Positions 9,687 to 18,538 of a stretch of 38,649 nucleotides of DNA are shown in pieces; position 1 is the first letter of the stretch; the number at the start of each line of letters is the position of its first letter. The notes under the pieces were generated by a model, which worked only from the letters and a program-made list of their open reading frames with translations, was not told the origin of the DNA and searched no databases. This DNA is from Candidatus Levyibacteriota bacterium (GTDB taxonomy: Bacteria > Patescibacteria > Microgenomatia > Levybacterales > UBA12049): NCBI GenBank assembly GCA_016186625.1, contig JACPLG010000016.1:1-38649 (forward strand). Direction: 5' to 3'. A program made the translations under genes and the position numbers.

Positions 9687-10593
9687 CAAATTACCTACAG
9701 TTACAGTAGCAGTTAGCGCGTACAATGAGGAGGGAAACATAAGAGAGTTTCTTAGGTCTGTTCTTGATCAAAAGGAAGAAGGCTTTAAGATAGAGGCAGT
9801 ATGGGTTCATAATGACGGTTCTAGTGATTCTACGGCTCAAATTGTAAGGTCCTTCAAAAATCCCAAAATTAGACTTTTCGACCACAAAAAAAGAGCAGGA
9901 AAGGCAACTTGGCTAAATAGGATATACAAAGATTTAAAGTCCGATTTCCTGGTTCAATCAGACGCTGATGTTATTTTTACGCACAAATATGTAGTTAGAG
10001 ATATGGTTAAGCCGCTAATTGATAATCCAAAAGTCGGAATGACAGGAGGCAGTCCTGAGCCAATCAAAGGCGATACTTTCTGGGAAAAAATCTCAAGAGT
10101 TGCCTTTGAACCATACAAATACTTTCGCTCTGAAGTAAGAGGCGGAGACAATATTTTCTCGGCGGTTGGTCAAATGTTGGCATTTAGAAAAGAGGCAGTC
10201 AAAAAGATAAAAATGCCTGAAGATATGCTTACCAATGATATCTATACTTATTTTTGCTGCCTTACTCTTGGCTACAAATACAAGTATGCCGAATCTGCCA
10301 GGGTAGTATTTCGCGCTCCTCAAAATCTTTCCGATATAATTAAACAAAATGTCAGAAACCAAATAGGATATAAGAGAATGTATGAATTATTTGACCCTAG
10401 GCTTGTTGCAAAGGAATTTGAAATTCCTAAGGCTGAACGGCGCAAAAGGTTAGTTGCCCAAATTATAAAGTATCCTTTACATGCGACAGTTTTTTACTTT
10501 GTCAACAATTACTGCATATTAATAACTTTGTTTACGAAGGTGAAAATAGACGCCAAATGGCCTATGGCAGAAAGCACCAAAAAATTAATATGA
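9676..10593 (+). CDS. GT2 glycosyltransferase (paralog 3 of 3)
   Basis: A 305-residue GT-A enzyme with TVAVSAYNEEGN, VHNDGSSDST, QSDADV (metal site) and TNDIYTYF in the catalytic-acid region. The last position departs from the usual ED, as in paralog 1 (NDDTYSYF), which may indicate a shared acceptor type or altered catalysis. Its start overlaps the preceding GT2 by 11 bases, and its stop overlaps the next start by ATGA. Duplication of this gene in place explains the 6299/8775/9676 set. Confidence 0.86.
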   Translation: MKNNKLPTVTVAVSAYNEEGNIREFLRSVLDQKEEGFKIEAVWVHNDGSSDSTAQIVRSFKNPKIRLFDHKKRAGKATWLNRIYKDLKSDFLVQSDADVIFTHKYVVRDMVKPLIDNPKVGMTGGSPEPIKGDTFWEKISRVAFEPYKYFRSEVRGGDNIFSAVGQMLAFRKEAVKKIKMPEDMLTNDIYTYFCCLTLGYKYKYAESARVVFRAPQNLSDIIKQNVRNQIGYKRMYELFDPRLVAKEFEIPKAERRKRLVAQIIKYPLHATVFYFVNNYCILITLFTKVKIDAKWPMAESTKKLI

Positions 10594-12209
10594 AAAAAAC
10601 GTTTGTGAAACTATTTATAACCATTTTAATTATTATTTTTTCAATATCTGCGCTGACTTTTTCCATAAAGGGTGCGGGCAGCAATCCTTTGTCTTACCAG
10701 ACAAAAAAAGATACTAGAGTTGGAGGTCCATTTGAAGCTTCCAATAGCTCAGCTCGTTATGCCCTAACCGAGTCAATAGTAAAAAATAAATCTTTGTTTT
10801 TAAACGAGAAACTAGCAAAATTCTCATCCCCTGATGTTGTTGAATATAAAGGAAAGTATTTATCTATTTTTACACCGGGTATTTCATTTATAGGGGTTCC
10901 TTTCTATATGATTGGTGATTTTTTCGGAATTCCCCAACTTTCGGCTTATTACTCAAATATTATCTTTGCGGTAATTAATATTATCCTTATTGCCTTTATT
11001 GTCAAAAGATTAAATCAGAATTTCTACGCAGGGCTTCTTGCCGGATTCGTATTCGCTTTTGCAACAAATGCATTTCCATATGCCCTAACTTACACACAGC
11101 ACATATTAAGCACAACAATAATTTTACTTGCAATTATTACCGCATTAGGCAAAAGATCGGCTTTTAAAAATATATTGTTTGGAGGGTTATTTGGATTAGG
11201 CGTGCTGGTGGACTTTCCTAATGCCTTCCTAATGCTGCCGATAGGAATTTATATACTCTCAAATCATATTACAAAAGAAAGCTTAAAAGAGAAAATAAGC
11301 CTTAAGATAAAACTTTCTATTCTTACTGTCCTAATAGGAATAATTCCATTTGCAGGGGTTTTTGGATGGTACAACTATCAAACAACTGGCTCATTCACCA
11401 AGATAGCACAGTCAATCGGGAGGTCTGATGCTTTTAGTCAAAACCTGCCACCTCATGTCTCCGCAAGCGTACCGGAAGCTATTGTCGAAAAAAAAGAATC
11501 CGGATTTTCTTTACCTTTTAGAACAAGAGCACAGCTAAACGGGTTTTACATACTGCTTGTTAGCAACGAGAGGTCTTGGATTTTCTATAGTCCAATTATT
11601 CTTTTGGGAATATGGGGATTTTGGATTTTATACAAAAAAAATAACAAAAAAAACTTTGCAGTCCTTTCTGCTGGGATCATCTTAATGGATATAGTGCTGT
11701 ATTCAATGTTTGGAGATCCATGGGGAGGCTGGGCTTTTGGGCCACGATATTTGATTCCTGCTGCAGCAATTCTCTCCATAGGAATTGGAGAACTGGTAAA
11801 CAGTTATAAGAAGAATATTTTCTTCTTTATTTTATTTATTGGCCTTTTTGTATACAGTGTTTCTGTAACTACACTCGGCGCGCTAACCACAGTCTCTATA
11901 CCTCCTAAAGTTGAGGCTTTAAACTTACCTTCACATATTCCATATACATATGAATATAATATTCAGCTTTTAAATACCGGATTTTCAGGCTCACTATTTT
12001 ATAATCTATATTTTGAAAGTATTATAAATGCTAAAACATATACCCTCATCATTGCGGGAGCAATTATTACAATGGGTATTCTTCTATATATGCTCGCTAT
12101 TTTTCAAAAAAACATGGTAGCTTCGCCAAGTACTGAATCGAGTCAGAAAACTTCAAGATTATTCAAAATTTTAAGAAGTAAAAATCAGGAGGACAAGGAA
12201 AATGTTTAA
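10590..12209 (+). CDS. Polytopic GT-C type membrane glycosyltransferase or mannosyltransferase-like protein
   Basis: A 539-residue integral membrane protein. The ATG at 10590 overlaps the preceding TGA (ATGA) and gives an N terminus starting directly with a membrane helix, so it is preferred over 10557. About ten to twelve helices alternate with an extracytoplasmic loop (residues ~30-85) carrying KDTRVGGPFEAS and LFTPGISF-like stretches, and a second conserved region GDPWGGWAFGPRYLIP. This pattern resembles dolichyl-phosphate-mannose-dependent (GT39/GT83-type) transferases, which use lipid-phosphate sugars outside the membrane. It overlaps the next GT-C gene by eight bases. The donor sugar is unknown. 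Confidence 0.7.
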   Translation: MKKTFVKLFITILIIIFSISALTFSIKGAGSNPLSYQTKKDTRVGGPFEASNSSARYALTESIVKNKSLFLNEKLAKFSSPDVVEYKGKYLSIFTPGISFIGVPFYMIGDFFGIPQLSAYYSNIIFAVINIILIAFIVKRLNQNFYAGLLAGFVFAFATNAFPYALTYTQHILSTTIILLAIITALGKRSAFKNILFGGLFGLGVLVDFPNAFLMLPIGIYILSNHITKESLKEKISLKIKLSILTVLIGIIPFAGVFGWYNYQTTGSFTKIAQSIGRSDAFSQNLPPHVSASVPEAIVEKKESGFSLPFRTRAQLNGFYILLVSNERSWIFYSPIILLGIWGFWILYKKNNKKNFAVLSAGIILMDIVLYSMFGDPWGGWAFGPRYLIPAAAILSIGIGELVNSYKKNIFFFILFIGLFVYSVSVTTLGALTTVSIPPKVEALNLPSHIPYTYEYNIQLLNTGFSGSLFYNLYFESIINAKTYTLIIAGAIITMGILLYMLAIFQKNMVASPSTESSQKTSRLFKILRSKNQEDKENV

Positions 12210-13839
12210 TTTTAGGACTTTGGAATTATCACTGACTATTTCTGAGGATAATAGGCTTTTTAACTTATTTAGAAAGTTAATAAACAAATACATTTCCCAG
12301 ATTATTCTCTTATTCTTAGTATTTTTATCAACTTTTTCATTCCTTATTTACTACCAGAACGGCCTAGGACTCTCCTATAATGATGCTAGGTCCCACTTGG
12401 ATATTGGGAGAAGAGTTGTTGAGGGACTGAAACCGGGACTTGCCCAGCTGGGATCAGTCTGGCTTCCCCTGCCCCATTTTCTTATGATTCCAACAGTCTG
12501 GAATGACTTTATGTGGCATTCGGGGCTCTCAGGAGCCATCCAGTCTATGGCATCTTTTGTGGCAACAGGCGCCATAGTCTATATGTTTCTTAAAAAAATA
12601 GGCGTTTCTGTCCTGGGACGAATTATTGGTGTTCTTATCTTCGCACTTAATCTTAACATCCTATATCTTCAGTCCACCGCCATGACAGAACTTCTGCTCA
12701 TAGCCACCATGACAGCCGGAGTTTATTTTCTTATGCTCTGGAGCAAAGATGAGAAAATTACAAATCTTATATTTTCCGCTTTTTTTGTAATGCTCTCAAC
12801 ACTGGTCCGCTATGACGGCTGGTTTTTACTAGCCTTTGCAGGGCTTCTTATAATAATTGAGACTTTCAGAAAAAGAGGCTACAAAGTGACAGAAGGAACA
12901 ATTGTTTTATTCGGAACTCTTGCAGGGCTTGGAGTTGTGCTTTGGTTCCTGTGGAATCTTGCTATTTTTGGTGATCCCCTTTATTTTATTTACGGACCTT
13001 ATTCCGCGCATGCCCAGCAGACACAGCTTGAAGAAGCAGGAGTGTTGGTGACCAAAGGCGATATTCTTCTTTCAATAAAAATATATATTTACGCGCTTCT
13101 TTATAACTCCAACGCTTTTATTGCAATTATGGGAGCAATTGGAGCATTTGTTTTCTTTATTGATAAAAAAATAAAAACCGTAGTTAAGATTGCCTCAACT
13201 GCTCTTCTTGCGCCTCTTGCCTTTAATATCTTAGCGTTATATCTTGGCCATTCTGTTTTATTTATTCAGGGTCTCTCAGGCGATACATGGTTTAATGTGA
13301 GGTATGGCGTAATGCTTCTTCCCACATTTGCCATATTTATAGGATACCTTGTATATAAACTGGCACATCTGCGATATGTTCTTATTGGACTTACTGCTTT
13401 TGTTTTGTTCTTTTCTTTTGTAAATCAGGACGCAGTAACAATTGATGATGCCAGAGTGGGATCTTCTCAGAAAAATGTCTCGGAAGTCTCGGGCTGGCTT
13501 AGAAGCTATGCACAGGGGGAAGGATTTATACTAATTTCTGCTGCATCCCATGATGCCATAATCTTCTCATCAGGTCATCCTATGAAAAAATTCATACATG
13601 AAGGAACAGGACTTTACTGGGATCATGCAACTACAGCCCCTGACCGCTGGGCACGCTGGATTGTTATGAGGACAAATGATACAAATGATTCAACATTCAA
13701 GCTTATATCCCAAACAAAAGCGTATAAAGAGGGCTGGTACGCTCTTGTGGATTCATATCCTTTTGCAGATATATATGAGCTAAAACCAGAGTATTCTAAA
13801 AATCTAAATACCAAACCCGTTCTTGGAAAGCAAAAATAA
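12202..13839 (+). CDS. GT39-like GT-C membrane glycosyltransferase
   Basis: A 545-residue polytopic membrane protein. After the first helix comes YNDARSHLDIGRR and QLGSVWLPLPH, the acidic loop-1 region typical of PMT/GT39-like enzymes, where an Asp near the first helix is catalytic. About ten helices follow, ending in a soluble C-terminal domain (from ~residue 415) with SEVSGWL and ISAASHD. It is the last gene of the long glycan operon, with only a 58-base gap before the next promoter. It probably transfers a sugar from a polyprenyl-phosphate donor on the outer face of the membrane. Confidence 0.78.
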   Translation: MFNFRTLELSLTISEDNRLFNLFRKLINKYISQIILLFLVFLSTFSFLIYYQNGLGLSYNDARSHLDIGRRVVEGLKPGLAQLGSVWLPLPHFLMIPTVWNDFMWHSGLSGAIQSMASFVATGAIVYMFLKKIGVSVLGRIIGVLIFALNLNILYLQSTAMTELLLIATMTAGVYFLMLWSKDEKITNLIFSAFFVMLSTLVRYDGWFLLAFAGLLIIIETFRKRGYKVTEGTIVLFGTLAGLGVVLWFLWNLAIFGDPLYFIYGPYSAHAQQTQLEEAGVLVTKGDILLSIKIYIYALLYNSNAFIAIMGAIGAFVFFIDKKIKTVVKIASTALLAPLAFNILALYLGHSVLFIQGLSGDTWFNVRYGVMLLPTFAIFIGYLVYKLAHLRYVLIGLTAFVLFFSFVNQDAVTIDDARVGSSQKNVSEVSGWLRSYAQGEGFILISAASHDAIIFSSGHPMKKFIHEGTGLYWDHATTAPDRWARWIVMRTNDTNDSTFKLISQTKAYKEGWYALVDSYPFADIYELKPEYSKNLNTKPVLGKQK

Positions 13840-13861
13840 AAATCCAATTATTTAAAGCCTA

Positions 13862-13890
13862 TTGTTTATTACTATAAGTTATGCTATAAT
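13862..13890 (+). promoter_or_regulatory. Extended -10 promoter for the SAF dehydrogenase gene
   Basis: TTGTTT (13862-13867) and TATAAT (13885-13890) are separated by exactly 17 bases, and TGC precedes the -10 (extended TGn). The expected transcription start coincides with the ATG at 13898, so the transcript should be leaderless. This decides the start codon over the upstream ATG at 13862, which lies inside the promoter. Confidence 0.8.
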
Positions 13891-13897
13891 CCGTAAA

Positions 13898-15178
13898 ATG
13901 TACGATACCACACTTGACAATTTTAAAAATCTTAAGAATCCAATAGATCTCATAGTAGTTGGTCTGGGCTTTATGGGGTTTGGATTCATCTCAGGTGTCA
14001 GATCTGTTCCAAATGTCAGGATTCCCCTGCTTATTTCAAGAAGGCCAAAGGAGTCTGCAAAATATCTCCAAAGAAACGGAATTCCCGCAGTAGTTGAGAA
14101 TGATATTGAAAAAATTAAGCAAAATTCCAAAAACGGAAAAATTTCAGTAAGCAGTGATTTGAATCTAATTTCAGAAATTCCTGCAGATGCAGTTTTTGAA
14201 GTAACAGGCACAGTTGGATACGGCACAGAAGCTGCTGTTAAAGCGATAAAGGCAAAAAAACATCTCATAACCATGAATCCTGAGCTTCAGGCAACAGTGG
14301 GGACAGAGCTTAAAATCCTTGCAGATCAGTATAAAGTAGTAATAACAGACGTTGTGGGAGACCAGCCGGGAAGCTTAACTCGCCTAATCTCTCAGGCAAA
14401 ACTTATGGGCTTTGAGGTACTTCTTGCCGGAAATATGAAGCGTTATCTTGATCTTTATGCAACACAGGAAAAAATGAAACCCTGGGCGGATGACAAAGGA
14501 CTAGCTGTTAGACAAACCACCTCCTTTACAGACGGCACAAAACAGGCAATTGAAATGACTCTTGTGGGAAATTACTACGGCATGGATATTATTCAATCTG
14601 GAATGAAAGGTCCCAGCGTTGAAACAGTACAGGAAGTGCTCCGGCATTTTAACTGGAAAAGTCTTCCAAAAAAAGGCATTGTTGACTATGTAATCGGAAA
14701 ATCACTTTTTCCCGGAATTTTTATTGTTGTAAAACACAAAGATCCTAATCAGAAAAAATATCTAAGATATTTGGGCTTGGGCGAGGGCCCCTTTTATGTC
14801 CTTTTTGAACCGTATCATCTTTGTCATCTGGAAGTAACCCAGACTTTGGCAAAAGTCCTTTTTTCAAATAAAGAAACCATTAATAACTCCGATAACCCGG
14901 GGCTTTTAACAATATCTGTTGCCAAAAGAGACATTAAAAAGGGCGAAGTATTGGACGGAATTGGCGGTGACATGGTTTACGGAGCAATTGAGACAATTGA
15001 AAGAAGCAAAGGGCTTCTTTCCGTGGGTCTGTCTTTTGATTGCGTGGTCAAAAAATCTATCAAAAAAGATGAACAGATAAAGTTATCATCGGTTGAACTA
15101 CCATATAATATGGCAACAAGACTCGCCTTTCCTTCAAAACAAAAGCCTTTTATAACAAAAGAATTTCTAATATCATAA
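13898..15178 (+). CDS. NAD(P)-dependent dehydrogenase with C-terminal SAF domain
   Basis: A 426-residue protein. Residues ~15-150 form a Rossmann domain resembling the homoserine-dehydrogenase NAD-binding domain (IVVGLGFMGFG, then VFEVTGTVGYG and HLITMNPE). The middle contains ITDVVGDQPGSL. The C-terminal ~90 residues are SAF-like (LLTISVAKRDIKKGEVLDG). Proteins of this layout occur in surface-polysaccharide loci of several bacteria, and oxidation or reduction of an activated sugar or sugar-acid is plausible, but no substrate is established. The leaderless promoter begins a new transcription unit that also covers the DUF4038 gene four bases downstream. Confidence 0.75.
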   Translation: MYDTTLDNFKNLKNPIDLIVVGLGFMGFGFISGVRSVPNVRIPLLISRRPKESAKYLQRNGIPAVVENDIEKIKQNSKNGKISVSSDLNLISEIPADAVFEVTGTVGYGTEAAVKAIKAKKHLITMNPELQATVGTELKILADQYKVVITDVVGDQPGSLTRLISQAKLMGFEVLLAGNMKRYLDLYATQEKMKPWADDKGLAVRQTTSFTDGTKQAIEMTLVGNYYGMDIIQSGMKGPSVETVQEVLRHFNWKSLPKKGIVDYVIGKSLFPGIFIVVKHKDPNQKKYLRYLGLGEGPFYVLFEPYHLCHLEVTQTLAKVLFSNKETINNSDNPGLLTISVAKRDIKKGEVLDGIGGDMVYGAIETIERSKGLLSVGLSFDCVVKKSIKKDEQIKLSSVELPYNMATRLAFPSKQKPFITKEFLIS

Positions 15179-15182
15179 TTGT

Positions 15183-16577
15183 GTGGATAAAACTTCTAAT
15201 ATTTCCAGTTTAAAACTTTCTCCCGACAAAAAATATATTGTAACTGACAAAAATAAGCCTTTTTTCTGGCTTGCCGATACGTGGTGGTTTGGGGCGACTG
15301 TTAGAATGGCATGGCCGCAGCCGTTTAAAACCATGGTCTTGGACCGCAAAAAAAAAGGTTTTAGTGTTATACAGCTTGTTGTTGGATATCCACCGGAAGT
15401 GGACCTGGACTCGGAAGATACTAAAAATAGCGGCGGATATCCTTTTGATAAAAACGGAGATATTAATAAAAATTATTTTGAAGAAGTAGATAAAAAGATA
15501 AAATTTTTGATAGAAAATGATCTTGTCCCCTGTATTGTCGGCGGATGGGGACACCATATAGATTCTCTGGGAATAAATAAAATCAAAGAGCTGTGGCAGG
15601 AGATTATTAAGAGATACTCCCACTATCCTGTTGTTTTTTGTCTTGCCGGAGAACTGGACCTTTTTGAGTCTAAAAATAAAGCAATGATTTCTGACAAATT
15701 TATTACTGCTCTAGTAAAAAGAGTTCTTAGCCCTCTGCCCAAACCTGTAAAGAAAAAAATACAATCGCCTTTTGTTTCTAATACTTCCTATTACAAAGAA
15801 AGGGATATTTCTAAACTAAGCCCCAGGATAAAAAAATGGAATGAGATAGCAAAGTTTATTACAGAAACCGACACTAATGAAAACCTGATTACAGCTCATA
15901 TTTCTCAGCAAAAAACAGCAGACGATCTTCTTGGCCACCCTAATTGGCTGTCTGTCAACAGCATTCAGTCAGGGCATTCAAAAGACGTTATCCCCTTTAT
16001 GGTTAACTCAATTCTCCACAGTCCTAAAATGATAATTAATATGGAACCCTGGTATGAGGGGATTCTTTCTGATTTTGACGATTATTATCAAAGAGTTGCT
16101 TTCTGGCTGTGTATATTATCAGGTGCCAAGGGACATAGTTACGGCGCACACGGCATCTGGCAAATGGCAGATGGTGATAATTTTATGAAGCACTGGGGAA
16201 AGTCTGACTGGAGAAAGTCTAAAGATTTTTTGGGAGCCATACAGCTTGGAAAATCCAAAGAACTTCTTAAAAAGTATGAATGGTGGAAGCTTTCTCCAAA
16301 TTTTAAAATTATTAACCCGTGCTGGACCAGTGAAAACCCAATGAATCCGGTGGCAGCTGAAATAAAAAACAAGCAAATTATTATTTATTTCCCGGATTTA
16401 AGTCTTAATAAAAAATATGAGCTTACATTTCCTGTAAAAAGGGGCAATTACGAAATTTCATGGATAGATCCAAAATCGATGGAAGAAATAAAAAAGGATA
16501 TATTAAAAGGTAATCGCCTTCTGCCCCCTAAACGAGCTGGTGATAAAGATTTACTATGCATTCTCATTCAAAAATAA
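15183..16577 (+). CDS. DUF4038 / apiosidase-like glycosidase-like protein
   Basis: A 464-residue TIM-barrel-type protein starting at GTG, four bases after the previous stop. The DUF4038 signature FFWLADTWWFG is at residues ~27-37, followed by KKKGFSVIQLVVGYP, GGWGHH, the likely acid/base strand VVFCLAGELD (Glu ~155) and IINMEPWYEG (Glu ~283, possible nucleophile). A C-terminal beta-sandwich (YELTFPVKRGNYEISWID) matches the collagen-binding-like domain often attached to DUF4038. Relatives cleave apiose or other side chains from complex glycans. No signal peptide is seen, which is odd for an extracellular hydrolase; it may act on intracellular or lipid-linked precursors. Confidence 0.75.
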   Translation: MDKTSNISSLKLSPDKKYIVTDKNKPFFWLADTWWFGATVRMAWPQPFKTMVLDRKKKGFSVIQLVVGYPPEVDLDSEDTKNSGGYPFDKNGDINKNYFEEVDKKIKFLIENDLVPCIVGGWGHHIDSLGINKIKELWQEIIKRYSHYPVVFCLAGELDLFESKNKAMISDKFITALVKRVLSPLPKPVKKKIQSPFVSNTSYYKERDISKLSPRIKKWNEIAKFITETDTNENLITAHISQQKTADDLLGHPNWLSVNSIQSGHSKDVIPFMVNSILHSPKMIINMEPWYEGILSDFDDYYQRVAFWLCILSGAKGHSYGAHGIWQMADGDNFMKHWGKSDWRKSKDFLGAIQLGKSKELLKKYEWWKLSPNFKIINPCWTSENPMNPVAAEIKNKQIIIYFPDLSLNKKYELTFPVKRGNYEISWIDPKSMEEIKKDILKGNRLLPPKRAGDKDLLCILIQK

Positions 16578-16595
16578 GCTTATGAAAGCCTTAAA

Positions 16596-16604
16596 TGCTA
16601 TAAT
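16596..16604 (+). promoter_or_regulatory. Extended -10 promoter (TGC-TATAAT)
   Basis: TATAAT at 16599-16604 is preceded by TGC. No good -35 is visible. The expected transcript start is about 10 bases before the ATG at 16621. This supports that start over the in-frame start at 16540, which would overlap the DUF4038 gene. Confidence 0.6.
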
Positions 16605-16620
16605 ACGCAAATTAAATAAT

Positions 16621-17859
16621 ATGTTAAAAAAATTAATCTTATTAATAATTCTTATTGCATCTATTCTGGTATTATCTTTTGTCTTTAAAAAAGAATCTCA
16701 GCTGGTACCTGCCGCTCCGTGGTGGGAGTTTGCCTCAATTGATACCATGAAATACTCAAGGGACATTGCGCGGGAAAAGCTAAATGATTCCTCGTTTAAT
16801 GAGGTAATTGATAGACAAGTCAGGGATATTGCCGGGACTGGCGCAACACACGTTGCTATTGCAACTCCATATGATAGTGAGTTCTACCCTTTTCTTAAAA
16901 AATGGGTGGATGCGGCAAGGAAGCACAATCTAAATATCTGGTTTCGCGGTAATTTCTCCGGATGGGAAGGCTGGTTTGGTTATCCGGATATTTCACGGGA
17001 TGAGCATATTAAAAAAACCGAGGAATTTATCCTAAAAAACAAAAATCTTTTTAAAGACGGGGATGTTTTTACCGCCTGTCCGGAGTGCGAGAACGGAGGA
17101 CCTGGCGATCCAAGGCATAATGGCGATGTTGAAGGACACAGGGAGTTTCTGATTGATGAATACAAAATCACCAAGGCTGCCTTTAAAAAAATGGGAAAAA
17201 ATGTTGCCTCCAACTTTAATTCTATGAATGGGGATGTTGCAAGAATTATTATGAATAAAGAGACTACGCGCTCTCTTGACGGGATTGTAACAATAGACCA
17301 CTATGTCTCAACTCCTGAGAAATTAATAGAAGATGTAAGAAGGATAAGTAGAGCCTCCGGCGGAAAAATTGTTTTGGGTGAGTTTGGGGTACCAATTCCA
17401 GATATTCACGGAAAAATGAGCGAAGAAGAACAAGCAGAGTGGGTTGAAAATGCATTAGGAGAACTAAGAAAGATGCCGGAGGTTGTAGGTATAAATTACT
17501 GGACAAATACCGGAAGCACAACCCAGCTTTGGGATAACAAAGGAGTCCCAAGACTTTCCCAATCCATTCTTACTTCATTTTACAAAGCCCATATAGTTAA
17601 GGTTAGGATCATGGATGAAACAGGATCTATCTTAAGAAACGCAGAGTTGAGTATGGATGGAGCAAGACTTGAAAAGGATGATAATGGCACATTTAACATC
17701 CCTTATTTTGAAGACTCAGATATTATTAGTATAACAGCAGATGGATATTTTCCAAAAGAAGTAAAACTTTCAAAGACAAGTGAACAAGAGGCAGTTCTAA
17801 TTAAGAAAGACCAGGATATCATTTACCAAATACGCAGATTCTCCAAAAATTTGCTTTAA
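16621..17859 (+). CDS. Membrane-anchored glycoside-hydrolase-like protein with C-terminal beta domain
   Basis: A 412-residue protein with an N-terminal hydrophobic segment (KKLILLIILIASILVLSFVF) acting as signal anchor. Residues ~40-325 look like a (beta/alpha)8 glycosidase of clan GH-A type: AIATPYDSEF, FRGNFSGWEGW, FTACPECENGG (candidate acid/base Glu) and VLGEFGVPIPD (candidate nucleophile Glu in a GEFG context), then GINYWTNTGS. Residues ~330-395 form a carboxypeptidase-regulatory-like beta domain (VRIMDETGSILRNAELSMDG). It probably trims or remodels glycans outside the cell and fits as the last step of this surface-polymer locus. The specific GH family cannot be assigned by eye. Confidence 0.65.
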   Translation: MLKKLILLIILIASILVLSFVFKKESQLVPAAPWWEFASIDTMKYSRDIAREKLNDSSFNEVIDRQVRDIAGTGATHVAIATPYDSEFYPFLKKWVDAARKHNLNIWFRGNFSGWEGWFGYPDISRDEHIKKTEEFILKNKNLFKDGDVFTACPECENGGPGDPRHNGDVEGHREFLIDEYKITKAAFKKMGKNVASNFNSMNGDVARIIMNKETTRSLDGIVTIDHYVSTPEKLIEDVRRISRASGGKIVLGEFGVPIPDIHGKMSEEEQAEWVENALGELRKMPEVVGINYWTNTGSTTQLWDNKGVPRLSQSILTSFYKAHIVKVRIMDETGSILRNAELSMDGARLEKDDNGTFNIPYFEDSDIISITADGYFPKEVKLSKTSEQEAVLIKKDQDIIYQIRRFSKNLL

Positions 17860-17898
17860 GCTCCAACTTTGTTCAATTTAGCGCTATAGGATAGACTA

Positions 17899-17926
17899 TT
17901 GACTTTTATAACAATTATGATATAAT
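17899..17926 (+). promoter_or_regulatory. Strong promoter for the LASTG surface protein and sortase
   Basis: TTGACT (17899-17904), a 16-base spacer and TATAAT (17921-17926) with an upstream TGA (extended TGn). This is the closest match to consensus in the window. It predicts a leader of about 38 bases before the ATG at 17971. Confidence 0.8.
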
Positions 17927-17970
17927 CCTATAATATTTTCACAGGCAGGGTTTGTGACTGAATTTAAATA

Positions 17971-18537
17971 ATGTATAAGCAAAAATTATCCATATTTACT
18001 GCGTCTATAGTAATATTTTTATCGGCTTTTGTCGGCTCTGCAAACGCAACCACAATTCCCACATTTCCGGTTTGTGCCAACCCACAGGGACAAATCACAT
18101 CTTCTTATGAGTCCGGAGTTCACGGAGTTCCCGGAGATACCAACACCTACACTGGCAAGGATACGGTTTATAGCTTAAGCGATACAACATCAACCCAGTG
18201 TCTTTGCACGGACAACGGAGCTGGAATACAAACCAACTGGTGGAAAGCCGGATCTTTGACTCAAGAAGAAATTGACGTATTAATAACTGAGGGCTGGATT
18301 CTTATCCCTGACGGAAGCTCTTGGGGGCTCTTGGAGGGTCCATATTTGGCTAAAAACTCAAGATATGAGTGTGCTGGAAGCGGTGGAACATCGACAAGTA
18401 CAGCCGGCGCAAGTACCACGCAGGCAATTCTTTCTCTTGCTTCAACAGGAAACCTTAAATTTATAGCATCAATTTTTTTGACAGGTTCTGCACTTCTTTT
18501 ATCAGGGGTAGCACTTTCTATTAAAAGGAGGGGTTAA
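17971..18537 (+). CDS. Secreted surface protein with LAxTG sorting signal
   Basis: A 188-residue protein. Residues 1-27 are a signal peptide ending SANA-TT. The mature part contains several cysteines (PVCANP, QCLCTD, YECAG) and a Trp-rich segment, then a low-complexity Ser/Thr linker (GGTSTSTAGAST). The end is a sorting signal: LASTG near residue 155, a hydrophobic helix and the positive tail KRRG. It is followed after one base by a sortase gene. LAxTG, rather than LPxTG, is the motif recognised by class E sortases in Actinobacteria (established knowledge), so this is probably the dedicated substrate. The function of the displayed domain is unknown. Confidence 0.75.
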   Translation: MYKQKLSIFTASIVIFLSAFVGSANATTIPTFPVCANPQGQITSSYESGVHGVPGDTNTYTGKDTVYSLSDTTSTQCLCTDNGAGIQTNWWKAGSLTQEEIDVLITEGWILIPDGSSWGLLEGPYLAKNSRYECAGSGGTSTSTAGASTTQAILSLASTGNLKFIASIFLTGSALLLSGVALSIKRRG

Positions 18538-18538
18538 A

